Below, piece after piece: positions 41,303 through 48,685 of a DNA stretch of 64,000 bases. This stretch comes from JASLBX01 sp036373915 (GTDB lineage Bacteria; Actinomycetota; Actinomycetes; Jiangellales; Jiangellaceae). The first letter of the stretch is position 1. Every line of letters begins with the position of its first letter. The DNA lies in assembly GCA_036373915.1 (NCBI GenBank), contig DASUUU010000137.1, positions 16,117-80,116 on the forward strand, written 5' to 3'. The translations under genes were made by a program, and so were the position numbers. Under the pieces are notes generated by a model. That model was not told the DNA's origin and searched no databases. It worked only from the letters and a program-made list of their open reading frames with translations.

Positions 41303-41347
41303 GCTTGCCTAGGTGGGGACCAACTCTAAGACCCAGGAGCATCATGA
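41296..41347 (+). repeat. Inverted repeat enclosing the RBS and start codon of the transthyretin-like gene
   Basis: TCATGATGCT (41296-41305) and AGCATCATGA (41338-41347) are perfect 10-bp complements; inside, CCTAGGT and ACCCAGG add a further stem with one mismatch. The 3' arm covers part of AGGAG and the ATG at 41344, so transcripts reading through from glnE could hide this start. If transcription begins at the promoter above, the 5' arm is not in the mRNA and the dyad would be DNA-level only. Confidence 0.5.
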
Positions 41348-41688
41348 TCGTATCGCTGGATGTTGTGGACGCCATGATCGGGCGCCCTGCGGAGGGCATT
41401 CCGGTCACACTTCGGCGCGACGGGGACGACAAGGAGATCAAGCTGCGCTCCCAGCTCACGGACCTCTCCGGTCGGGTGACCTGGCCGGAGCCGGGGGAAC
41501 GGCGCGGCAAGTACCGGCTCGAAGTCGAACTGGACCGGTACTACGGAAGCCTGGGTGTTACGCCGTTCCAGTCGAGTGTGCACATGGACTTCCGGGTCTT
41601 CCACCCGGACGAGATCGTCAGCCTCCTGTTGATCATCTCTCCGACATCGAACGTCACGTGCCGGCTGACGACAGACAACGGCTCGTGA
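41344..41688 (+). CDS. Transthyretin / hydroxyisourate hydrolase-like protein, probably not catalytic
   Basis: The product has 114 residues. DVVDAMIGRPAEGIPVTLRR, then LTDLSGRVTWPEPGERRGKYRLEVELDRYYG and FRVFHPDE...LLLIISP follow the layout of the transthyretin-like 5-hydroxyisourate hydrolase fold. The hydrolase residues, however, are missing: the N-terminal His of the HVLDT box is replaced (SLDVVDA), the HYHVPLLLSP histidine is absent and the C-terminal YRGS is not there. It is probably a beta-sandwich of another use. AGGAG supports ATG 41344. It is 34 bases upstream of the SARP gene and likely in one operon. Fold assignment is moderate. Confidence 0.68.
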   Translation: MIVSLDVVDAMIGRPAEGIPVTLRRDGDDKEIKLRSQLTDLSGRVTWPEPGERRGKYRLEVELDRYYGSLGVTPFQSSVHMDFRVFHPDEIVSLLLIISPTSNVTCRLTTDNGS

Positions 41689-41722
41689 GAGCCCAGGAGT
41701 CTCCTCCAACTCGAGGCCGGCA

Positions 41723-44692
41723 TTGACCGACCTCGACTTTCGGCTGCTCGGGCCGCTCGGCGTGCTGGTGAGCGGCGAGCCGCGGCATGTCGGAGGGCCA
41801 CGGCAGCAGATCGTCCTGACGACTTTGCTGCTGGAAGCAAACCGGGTCGTTCCACTCGAGCGGCTCATAGAGGCTGTATGGGGAGAGGATCCGCCCGCAA
41901 CTGCACGGGCACAGATCCAGATGGCCGTGTGGCAGCTGCGCAGGCGGTTCGCTGAATGGACCGACGACGAGCTGATCGTGAGTTACCCGGCCGGTTATGC
42001 GATCGAGGTGCCGGCCTCGTCGATGGACATGCTGCGGTTCGACCAGGCCGTGGCGGCGGGCCGGGAGGCCGTCCGGCGAGGAGACGTTGCGGCAGCCGTG
42101 AAGATGTTGCGGGATGCGCTCGAGATGTGGCGAGGCTCGGCCGCAGCCGGAGTGCACAGCCGCGTGGTGGAGGCGGCCGTGCTACGGCTTGACGAGCAGC
42201 GGTTGGGCGTCCTCGAGGAATGCCTGGACCTCGAGCTGCGGCTCGGACGGCACCACGAGGTGATCGGTGAGCTGAAGGAACTGGTCAGAGCACACCCACT
42301 CAGAGAGGGGATGCATGCGCACCTGATGCTCGCGCTGTATCGCGCCGGTCGACAGGCGGAGGCGCTGACCGCGTACCGCGAAGCTCACCGCGTGCTGACC
42401 GAGGAGTACGGGCTGGATCCGGGTGAGCAACTCGCCGCCCTCGAACGGGCGATCCTTACCAATGACCCCGCTCTGAACAAGTCCGACGCCGCGAGCGTCA
42501 TGCATCCGGTTCCCCGGCAGCTGCCCGCCGCGGTATCGGACTTCGTGGGACGGGACGAGATCGCAGGTGAACTCTGCGACCGTTTGACGGACGCCTCGGG
42601 TGCACGCGGTCAAAGCGTTGAAGTGATCATCATCAGCGGTGCTGGGGGCGTCGGCAAGACGGCACTGGCACTGCATGTGGCACATCAGGTCCGCGAGTCG
42701 TTTCCCGATGGGCAGCTCTACGCCCGCCTGCGCGGTGTCGATGGGCGTCCGGTACGTCCGAAACAGGTGCTCGAAGAGTTCTTGCGGTCGCTTGGAGTCA
42801 GCCCGACCGCGTTGCCGGAGGGGCTCGGTGAGTTGGCGGCCGAGTACCGCAGCAGGCTGTCCGGATCGCGGATCCTTGTCGTACTCGACGATGTCGTGAC
42901 GATCGACCAGATCGAGCCCCTCGTGCCCGGCGAAGCGGGATGTGCGGTGATCGCGACAAGCAGGCGGGCACTGGCAGGTGTGCCTGGCGCGCGGCGGATC
43001 GAGCTCGATGTGTTGGACCTCGAAGCGAGCCTGACGCTGCTGTCACGGGTAATCGGAGCCGACCGCGTCCACTCCGAACCGCACGCCGCGCAGCGCCTGG
43101 CGGAGGCGTGTGCCCGACTGCCGCTGGCGCTGCGGATCGCTGCGTCGAAGCTGTCAGTGCGTCCGCACTGGACGATCGACCGGATGCTGGACAGGCTGAG
43201 TGATGAACAGCGACTGCTGGACGAGTTGGCCCTCGAGGGCGTAGGCGTCCGGGCCAGTATCGCGTTCTCGTACCGGGAACTGTCCAAACCGGCGCAGCGC
43301 CTGCTGCTGCTGTCGAGCATGCTCGGTGCCACCGACTTCTCCGAGTGGGTGGCCGCCCCGCTGCTGGAGACCGACGTCGACGCCGGCGCCGACACCCTGC
43401 AAGAGCTCAGTGAGGCATCACTCGTCGTGATCGAGGCCACGGTCGGCGGGCAGCCGCGGTACCGCCTTCACGAGCTGGTGCGGATCTTCGCCCAGGAGAT
43501 GCTCGCCCGCGAAGTGCCGCTCGAAGAGCGAGTCGAGGCTCAGACTCGGTTGCTGCGAGCCTGGTTGTTCATGGCCAGGGAGGCCCATTCGCGCTCGTAC
43601 GGCGGTGACTACAGTGTCTTGCACGCCGACTGCGATCTGTGGCCGCTTCCGGATTGGGTCGTAGTCGACATCATGAGCAAGCCCATGGACTGGTTCGCTG
43701 CCGAAAGGGCCAACCTGGTGACAGCAGTTGAGCTGGCGGCTCAGCTTGACCAGCCGGACCTTTGCTGGGATTTGGCCATCACCTCGGCCACGCTATTCGA
43801 GGCGAGGGGTTATACCGACTCTTGGGCGCAAACTCATTCGATCGCACTCGAAGCCTGCCGCGCTGCCGGCAATCGACACGGCGAGGCGGCCATGTGGTAC
43901 TCAAGCGGAGAGTTGGCTCTGTTCGAAGATCGGCACTCCGACGCCGAGGCTGACTACGCAGCCGCGCTCGAATACTTCGACGAGAACGGCGATATCCATG
44001 GCCGTGGCCTTACCCTCCGGAGCCTCGCGCTCATAGATCGGATCCAAGGTCGCCTGGATGCGGCGGTGAGGCGGTACAACGACGCGTTGCGGGATCTGCG
44101 AGCGGTTGGAGACCGGATTGGCGAAGTTCACGTCCTCGAGGGCATGGCACAAGTGCACCTGGACCGCGGGGAGCTTGACACCGCGGGACGCCGACTCAGC
44201 GAGGCGCTCGACATTTGCCTGGCGATCGGCGCAACTCGTCCGGAGGCCCAAGTGCGGCATCGCCTGGGATACCTCTATTTAGCGCAGGAGCGCTATTCCG
44301 AAGCGGAGCACGAGTTCAGCGCGGTGCGTTCGGCAACGGCAATGATCGGTGACCCAGTGGGAACGACCTATGCCCAACTGGGAATGGGGCTGGTTCACCT
44401 CGCACGGGACGAGTGGGCGAGCGCGGAGAACGCTCTGCGTGACGCCAAAGCAGTGGCTGAAAGCTCTGGAGACCGACTTAGCCTCGGGCGGGTGTTGCTC
44501 GCACAGGCGGAGGTGGCGATCCAAGCGGGAGATCTCGCAGTAACAGCTGAGCTGGTCGACGAAGCCCGCTCCGTTTTCAGCGATGCGAAGGCAGCCTTGT
44601 GGTTGGAGCGCACGGATCAACTCCAGAATCGGTTGCGGGCTGCGGAACAGCGGGCGGGGCGAACGATACGCCGGATAGTGGATCGAGAGTGA
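41723..44692 (+). CDS. AfsR-like SARP regulator (OmpR-type HTH, BTAD, NB-ARC, TPR)
   Basis: The product has 989 residues. Order: winged-helix DNA-binding domain (FRLLGPLGVLVSGEPRHVGGPRQQIVLTTLLL, about 5-90), bacterial transcriptional activation domain (about 95-245; RLDEQRLGVLEECLDLELRLGRHHEV, PGEQLAALERAIL), NB-ARC ATPase with GAGGVGKTALALH (near 310) and ILVVLDDV, then TPR repeats (about 700-960). This is the AfsR architecture. AfsR-type proteins activate small downstream genes from direct-repeat promoters. TTG start with GAGG 6 bases upstream. The stop lies inside the heptamer array that precedes the small peptide gene. Confidence 0.93.
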   Translation: MTDLDFRLLGPLGVLVSGEPRHVGGPRQQIVLTTLLLEANRVVPLERLIEAVWGEDPPATARAQIQMAVWQLRRRFAEWTDDELIVSYPAGYAIEVPASSMDMLRFDQAVAAGREAVRRGDVAAAVKMLRDALEMWRGSAAAGVHSRVVEAAVLRLDEQRLGVLEECLDLELRLGRHHEVIGELKELVRAHPLREGMHAHLMLALYRAGRQAEALTAYREAHRVLTEEYGLDPGEQLAALERAILTNDPALNKSDAASVMHPVPRQLPAAVSDFVGRDEIAGELCDRLTDASGARGQSVEVIIISGAGGVGKTALALHVAHQVRESFPDGQLYARLRGVDGRPVRPKQVLEEFLRSLGVSPTALPEGLGELAAEYRSRLSGSRILVVLDDVVTIDQIEPLVPGEAGCAVIATSRRALAGVPGARRIELDVLDLEASLTLLSRVIGADRVHSEPHAAQRLAEACARLPLALRIAASKLSVRPHWTIDRMLDRLSDEQRLLDELALEGVGVRASIAFSYRELSKPAQRLLLLSSMLGATDFSEWVAAPLLETDVDAGADTLQELSEASLVVIEATVGGQPRYRLHELVRIFAQEMLAREVPLEERVEAQTRLLRAWLFMAREAHSRSYGGDYSVLHADCDLWPLPDWVVVDIMSKPMDWFAAERANLVTAVELAAQLDQPDLCWDLAITSATLFEARGYTDSWAQTHSIALEACRAAGNRHGEAAMWYSSGELALFEDRHSDAEADYAAALEYFDENGDIHGRGLTLRSLALIDRIQGRLDAAVRRYNDALRDLRAVGDRIGEVHVLEGMAQVHLDRGELDTAGRRLSEALDICLAIGATRPEAQVRHRLGYLYLAQERYSEAEHEFSAVRSATAMIGDPVGTTYAQLGMGLVHLARDEWASAENALRDAKAVAESSGDRLSLGRVLLAQAEVAIQAGDLAVTAELVDEARSVFSDAKAALWLERTDQLQNRLRAAEQRAGRTIRRIVDRE

Positions 44693-44716
44693 ACGGATAG
44701 TCGGTAGCTGAAATCT
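44673..44716 (+). promoter_or_regulatory. Probable SARP-binding promoter of the THxWD peptide gene
   Basis: Heptamers GGATAGT (44673-44679), CGAGAGT (44684-44690) and GGATAGT (44695-44701) lie exactly 11 bp apart. AAATCT at 44711-44716 is a -10-like hexamer 9 bp after the last heptamer, the same offset as at 41297. SARPs bind heptamer repeats of 11-bp period just upstream of -10. The first two heptamers overlap the end of the SARP gene. Confidence 0.65.
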
Positions 44717-44755
44717 GTCACGAGATCGGGCATCCGCGACCTGGAAGGATCAGCT

Positions 44756-44914
44756 ATGACCCCCAACCGGCGCAGTACAGCGCTGGCGGCGTTCATCGTC
44801 GCGGCAGTTATCGGGTTGGCAGGAGCCGGAACTGCATCGGCCACCCACGAGTGGGACAGCGTGACGGACACCCACAAGTGGGACAACGTTACTGAGACCC
44901 ACAAGTGGGACTGA
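44756..44914 (+). CDS. Secreted 52-residue peptide of THxWD repeats (AfsS-like position)
   Basis: This short gene encodes a signal peptide (residues 1-29: basic start, hydrophobic core, TASA cleavage site) and a 23-residue mature part consisting of a nine-residue repeat: THEWDSVTD, THKWDNVTE and a final THKWD. GGAAGG 7 bases before the ATG is an excellent ribosome site. The gene follows the AfsR-like SARP, has SARP-type heptamers in its promoter and ends before a strong terminator, so it is a dedicated transcript. In Streptomyces AfsR activates afsS, also a small repeat protein immediately downstream, but that one is not secreted. The function of this peptide is unknown; His/Trp/Asp repeats may bind metal or a surface partner. 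Confidence 0.82.
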   Translation: MTPNRRSTALAAFIVAAVIGLAGAGTASATHEWDSVTDTHKWDNVTETHKWD

Positions 44915-44940
44915 CCAGCTGATCTAGCCACCGCAGACTC

Positions 44941-44980
44941 AGGTGCCTTGCCCGCCACGGGCGGGGTGGGCAAGGCACCT
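44941..44980 (+). terminator. Hairpin terminator after the THxWD peptide gene
   Basis: AGGTGCCTTGCCC (44941-44953) and GGGCAAGGCACCT (44968-44980) form a perfect 13-bp stem with a 14-base loop, 26 bases after the peptide stop. No T-tract. Confidence 0.8.
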
Positions 44981-45012
44981 GGACACTCGAGGATCTTCCG
45001 GAGCCTCCCCAG

Positions 45013-45062
45013 GGGGACACCGGTGGCGCCGTCTCACCCGGCGGCGCCACCGTGCTGTCCCC
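45013..45062. terminator. Second long hairpin, between convergent peptide and HNH genes
   Basis: CGGTGGCGCCG (45021-45031) pairs with CGGCGCCACCG (45042-45052), extended by GGGGACA (45013-45019) with TGTCCCC (45056-45062). TTT follows on the plus strand. It can end transcription from either side. The remaining bases of the 44915-45118 gap show nothing else. Confidence 0.75.
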
Positions 45063-45118
45063 TTTCGTGTGTCAAGAGCTTCACAGTGTCGGCGGCCAGC
45101 GCGCGTAACGCGGGCACT

Positions 45119-46831
45119 TCAAAACGGCGGATCGTCCGGCTGCTCGATATCACCAATCGGTTGGCCGTCCTCATTCGACCGATCATCGTCCGGTGGGGGA
45201 TCGGCGCTGGACTCGTCGACGGGCTGGCCGGCGACGGGGCCGACGATCTCGGGATCCACGTGATAGGTCAGCCCGGCCGGCGTGTTGATCACGAACTCGC
45301 CGGGTGATGGCTGCCGGACTCCGAATCCGTGGTGGGTCTTGTCGTAGTGATGTCGATCATGGAATGCGCCCAGGTTGGCGTGCGACGTCGGACCGCCGGT
45401 CCCGTCCGGCTTGAACGGGACGGTGTGGTCGAGTTCGCATGCTTCGGCAGTCCAGATGCAGGTCGGGAACCGGCATGTCACGTCCCTCGCGATCACGTGC
45501 TCGGCCAGATGCCTTGGTGGGGCATATTTCGTCGTGCCGTAGTCGAGCACGGCGCCGGTGGTCGGGTCGGTCAGCACCCGCCGCCACGTGGCTTCGGCCG
45601 CTATCCGGCGCGCGACCACAGGATGGATCAAGCCATATCCGTGTAGCACCCCAGGTTCGTCATCGATGCCGATCAGTGTGGTGAACGGCACCGTGAGATT
45701 CAATGTCGCCGCTCGGCCGTGCCGGCTGCCGAGCCGTTGGGCGGCGTTCGCGCAACCCTCAGCGCAGCAGCCCAGGTGGCCCAGATGCAGCGCCGTCCAC
45801 GCGACCCCGGCGAGCACGTCGAACCGAAGGGTCTCCAGCGACTCACCAGCATCGGGGTGTGCGGGCCCGCCACCTGCTGTGCCGGTTGCGGAGTCGGTCG
45901 TGGCTCTGGCCGCGGCGTCTCGCCGGGCTCGAGCAGCGGCGTCGACCGCGGTGAACAGCGCAGCCAGGTCTTCGATCGGCCCGAGCAACTGCATCTGAGC
46001 CATGCCGTCAGGTAGAACGAACGGCTTGTCGATCCGTCTGGTGGCGCGCGCGTTTCGCCTGCGTTGCTCAGCGTGCTCGGGGGCGCGGCGCAGCACCTCT
46101 CGCTTGACGTACGTCCGCAACGCCGGGCCGGTCTTGCGGTCGGCGACCCGTAACGCAGCCTGTTCTACGGCGGCCCGCTGCTCGGGCTGATCCGCCAGTG
46201 GTTCGGTTTCGTCACAGATGACGCGCGCCTGGTAGGCGTCGATCCTGCCCTCGTGGAGCGCGTCGAGCGTTGCGGGCAGCTCCCTAGCCAGTGCCTGGGC
46301 TTCGCGGACGCGCGCGTCGGCATATGCCGGTGTCCAGGACAGCGCCAGTGACACTTCAGAAGACGCGGCCTTCACCGCATCGTGCTCGTGCTGGCCACTG
46401 CACCTCGCGTACTCCGGCCTTGAGGCGAGCTCCGCCAGCGCTTCGGACATCAACGCCTCGTGATGCGCGATGAGCCGGGAGTGTGCTTGGGCCACCTCCA
46501 CGACCGCGCCGGTCGGTAGATTACGTAGCGACTCTCGGGTCAGTTCGTAGGCTAGGTCGGGACCAGGCTGCAAGGTGCGCCACGCGGCGGATCGCCGCCA
46601 TTCGAAGTAGCCCTCGTCCTCGGCGACGACTCGGGCATCGACATGCGGAAAGAGCGGTTCGCCACTGGAGGAGATCATCGCCTCGAGTCGCTGCGCCACC
46701 GCCACCGGGTCGGCCACCAGCGGCTCACCGTCCGGACCGAGCAGTCCACGACGCGGTTCCGGGGCGACCCACAGGCCGAGCCCATCGGCGTTGTCGATGC
46801 CGAGTACTGCGCCGCCGGTTGGAGCTGCCAT
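45119..46831 (-). CDS. DUF222 domain protein with C-terminal HNH endonuclease motif (13E12-like)
   Basis: The product has 570 residues. A long DUF222 helical domain (about 60-420) is followed by an HNH nuclease: CRFPTCIWTAEACELDHTVPF, then SHANLGAFHDRHHYDKTHHGF, giving the H-N-H residues and zinc cysteines. This is the REP13E12-type family of mycobacteria and relatives, thought to be mobile or repeated; the biological role is not established. A perfect LexA box lies 14 bases upstream of ATG 46831, so expression is probably DNA-damage induced. Confidence 0.9.
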   Translation of the reverse strand: MAAPTGGAVLGIDNADGLGLWVAPEPRRGLLGPDGEPLVADPVAVAQRLEAMISSSGEPLFPHVDARVVAEDEGYFEWRRSAAWRTLQPGPDLAYELTRESLRNLPTGAVVEVAQAHSRLIAHHEALMSEALAELASRPEYARCSGQHEHDAVKAASSEVSLALSWTPAYADARVREAQALARELPATLDALHEGRIDAYQARVICDETEPLADQPEQRAAVEQAALRVADRKTGPALRTYVKREVLRRAPEHAEQRRRNARATRRIDKPFVLPDGMAQMQLLGPIEDLAALFTAVDAAARARRDAAARATTDSATGTAGGGPAHPDAGESLETLRFDVLAGVAWTALHLGHLGCCAEGCANAAQRLGSRHGRAATLNLTVPFTTLIGIDDEPGVLHGYGLIHPVVARRIAAEATWRRVLTDPTTGAVLDYGTTKYAPPRHLAEHVIARDVTCRFPTCIWTAEACELDHTVPFKPDGTGGPTSHANLGAFHDRHHYDKTHHGFGVRQPSPGEFVINTPAGLTYHVDPEIVGPVAGQPVDESSADPPPDDDRSNEDGQPIGDIEQPDDPPF

Positions 46832-46844
46832 GTACGTAGCCTAG

Positions 46845-46860
46845 TCGAACATATGTTCGA
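46845..46860 (-). promoter_or_regulatory. LexA (SOS) box upstream of the DUF222-HNH gene
   Basis: TCGAACATATGTTCGA is a perfect 16-bp palindrome equal to the actinobacterial SOS consensus TCGAAC-N4-GTTCGA. It lies 14-29 bases upstream of ATG 46831, where LexA would block transcription. The MFS gene on the other side ends here and is not a target. Confidence 0.85.
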
Positions 46861-46873
46861 GTCGCAAGTGGTG

Positions 46874-48061
46874 TCAGAGCATTTCTGGGTGATGCCTGCG
46901 AGCGCGAGCGGTGGTGATGAGGTACACGACGAGCAATGCGCCCGACAACGTGATCAGAGCCGGCCCCAGCGCGCCCGTGCCGACGCGTTGGAGGAGGACT
47001 CCGACAGCCCCGGGAAGCACGGCGCCGCCAAGGCCGGCGGCACCCATCTGGACTCCGACGGTTCGATCGGCGTGATGGGCTCCGACGCGTTCTGCGGTCG
47101 TCAGCGTGAGGAGGGGAAACACCGGGGCGGCGGCGAATCCGATGACGAGAAGACCGGTGACAGCGACCCCGCCGGGGGCCGGAACTGCGACGAGCATCGC
47201 ACCGGCCACAATGGCCGCCAGGCTGACCTGCAACACGCGGTGGCTGCCCAGTCGCTCGGCGACGATTCCCTGTATCACGCGACCGACGAAGAGGCTGGCC
47301 CAGTAGGCGGACACGCATACCCCGGCCAGCGTGCTGCCTAGGCCACGGCTCTGGGTGAGGAACAGGTACGCCCACAGGCCTACCGAGATCTCGACAGCGA
47401 CATAGAGCGCGAAGGCCACCGCGCCGTACCACACCGCTGGATTCGCGAGCGTTTGCCGGATCGGGATGTTCGGTGGCGCCGGCACCTCGGCGCCGACGAC
47501 TGGTCGGTGTGCCGCCCAGCCGCGCGCGGTGAGCGCGAACGTCACTGCGAGCAGGGCTTGAGCGGCCGCGACGATTCCGTACCCCCAACGCCAGGACGCG
47601 TTGGCGGCGAGAACGGTGGTCATGACGAGCGGCCCGATCGCCATGCCGACTCCGAAGAATGCGTGCATCCAGTTCATATGCCGGGGCCCGAATGCAGCCG
47701 CGGCGTACGCATTGAGTCCAGAGTCGATGGCGCCTGAGCCGATGCCGACAAGCAGCGCCAGGCCGACGAGAACGGCGAGGACCGGTGCACCGGCATAGCC
47801 TGCGAGGCTCAGCGCCACCAGTGCCGTGCTGCCCGCGAGCAACCGCCCGATGCCGAGTCGCGCCAAGCTGAAGCCGGCCACCACGCTGGAGGTCACGTAG
47901 CCGACGGTGCCCGCGATGAGCAGCAATCCGACAGCGTCGAGGGGCACTTTCAGGTCCGCACTGACCGAAGGCCAGCCGACACCCAGGAGGCTGTCGGGTA
48001 GTCCGAGGCTGATGAACGCGAGGTAGGCGAGAAGCAGTGATACCCGGGTCACGGTCGTCAT
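46874..48061 (-). CDS. Major facilitator superfamily transporter
   Basis: The product has 395 residues and 12 predicted helices. It starts LLLAYLAFISLGLPDSLLGVGWPSVSADL, typical of the FucP/YfkF-like MFS group, with GSGAIDSGLNAYAAAAFGPRHMNWMHAFFGVGMAIGPLV in helix 4-5. Substrate unknown. Its ATG overlaps the stop of the small upstream gene (ATGA), so the two are co-translated. Confidence 0.9.
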   Translation of the reverse strand: MTTVTRVSLLLAYLAFISLGLPDSLLGVGWPSVSADLKVPLDAVGLLLIAGTVGYVTSSVVAGFSLARLGIGRLLAGSTALVALSLAGYAGAPVLAVLVGLALLVGIGSGAIDSGLNAYAAAAFGPRHMNWMHAFFGVGMAIGPLVMTTVLAANASWRWGYGIVAAAQALLAVTFALTARGWAAHRPVVGAEVPAPPNIPIRQTLANPAVWYGAVAFALYVAVEISVGLWAYLFLTQSRGLGSTLAGVCVSAYWASLFVGRVIQGIVAERLGSHRVLQVSLAAIVAGAMLVAVPAPGGVAVTGLLVIGFAAAPVFPLLTLTTAERVGAHHADRTVGVQMGAAGLGGAVLPGAVGVLLQRVGTGALGPALITLSGALLVVYLITTARARRHHPEML

Positions 48062-48255
48062 GCCGACCGTGCCGTGCGAATGGGCTCCGGTCGAGGATCA
48101 CGGGATGAGGGCTGTCGTCTGCGGGTCCCTTCGATGGATGCCTTGATCCTCATGACGGACTTGGCGTCGGGCACGTACAAACCATAGTCGTACGACTGCG
48201 GACCTCTCGCCGACCAGACGATGCCCCTGCCTTCGTCGCCGGGCCGGCCCGTCAC
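48058..48255 (-). CDS. Possible small protein translationally coupled to the MFS gene
   Basis: A 65-residue frame from GTG 48255 encodes RPGDEGRGIVWSARGPQSYDY, GLYVPDAKSVMRIKASIEG and a basic, proline-rich tail. Its TGA overlaps the MFS ATG, which is what a real upstream gene would do. The frame extends further upstream but overlaps the DUF1905 gene. No family is recognised. Confidence 0.4.
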   Translation of the reverse strand: MTGRPGDEGRGIVWSARGPQSYDYGLYVPDAKSVMRIKASIEGTRRRQPSSRDPRPEPIRTARSA

Positions 48256-48284
48256 TGCGGACAGTCGGGCCGGGCTTAGGCCGG

Positions 48285-48578
48285 CTAGTGCTCGAAGCGG
48301 ATCGTCATCTCGACGCTCACCTCGTCGCCGGCCGATATGCCCTGTGGCCGGCGCACGGCGTCCTTGAGTGGCAGGAGGAAGCCGCCGTCCTTGGGAAACA
48401 GCGACGTCTCGAAGGTGATGTCGCCGATGCGTGCCTCGACCGGGATCACGCCCCAGCCGTAGGTGGCCATCGCGGCGACCTCGCTGATGTCGGCAGCCTC
48501 CTCGGCAGGAACCGGGACGAAGTAGTACGGCGACGGCCCACGCCACTCGACGACCCTGCCGGCGAACTCGAGATCCAC
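48285..48578 (-). CDS. DUF1905 domain protein
   Basis: The product has about 97 residues: VDLEFAGRVVEWRGPSPYYFVPVPAEEA, then YGWGVIPVEARIGDITFETSLFPKDGGFLLPLKDAVRR, the usual DUF1905 beta-barrel with an ISAGDEVSVEMTI end. Function unknown. GTG 48578 fits the domain start but lacks a clear ribosome site; an extension to 48677 would run through the glnA terminator and is unlikely. Confidence 0.72.
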   Translation of the reverse strand: MDLEFAGRVVEWRGPSPYYFVPVPAEEAADISEVAAMATYGWGVIPVEARIGDITFETSLFPKDGGFLLPLKDAVRRPQGISAGDEVSVEMTIRFEH

Positions 48579-48636
48579 GAGGACAGTCTGATCCGCCGGC
48601 GACGGAAGGTGAAACCGAGGGACGTCCGGAGGTGGG

Positions 48637-48674
48637 CCGAGGGCCCCGGCTCGGGCGTGAACCGGGGCCCTCGG
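48637..48674 (-). terminator. Terminator of glnA
   Basis: CCGAGGGCCCCGG (48637-48649) and CCGGGGCCCTCGG (48662-48674) form a perfect 13-bp stem, 11 bases after the glnA stop. Confidence 0.82.
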
Positions 48675-48685
48675 CAAGCGTGTGC

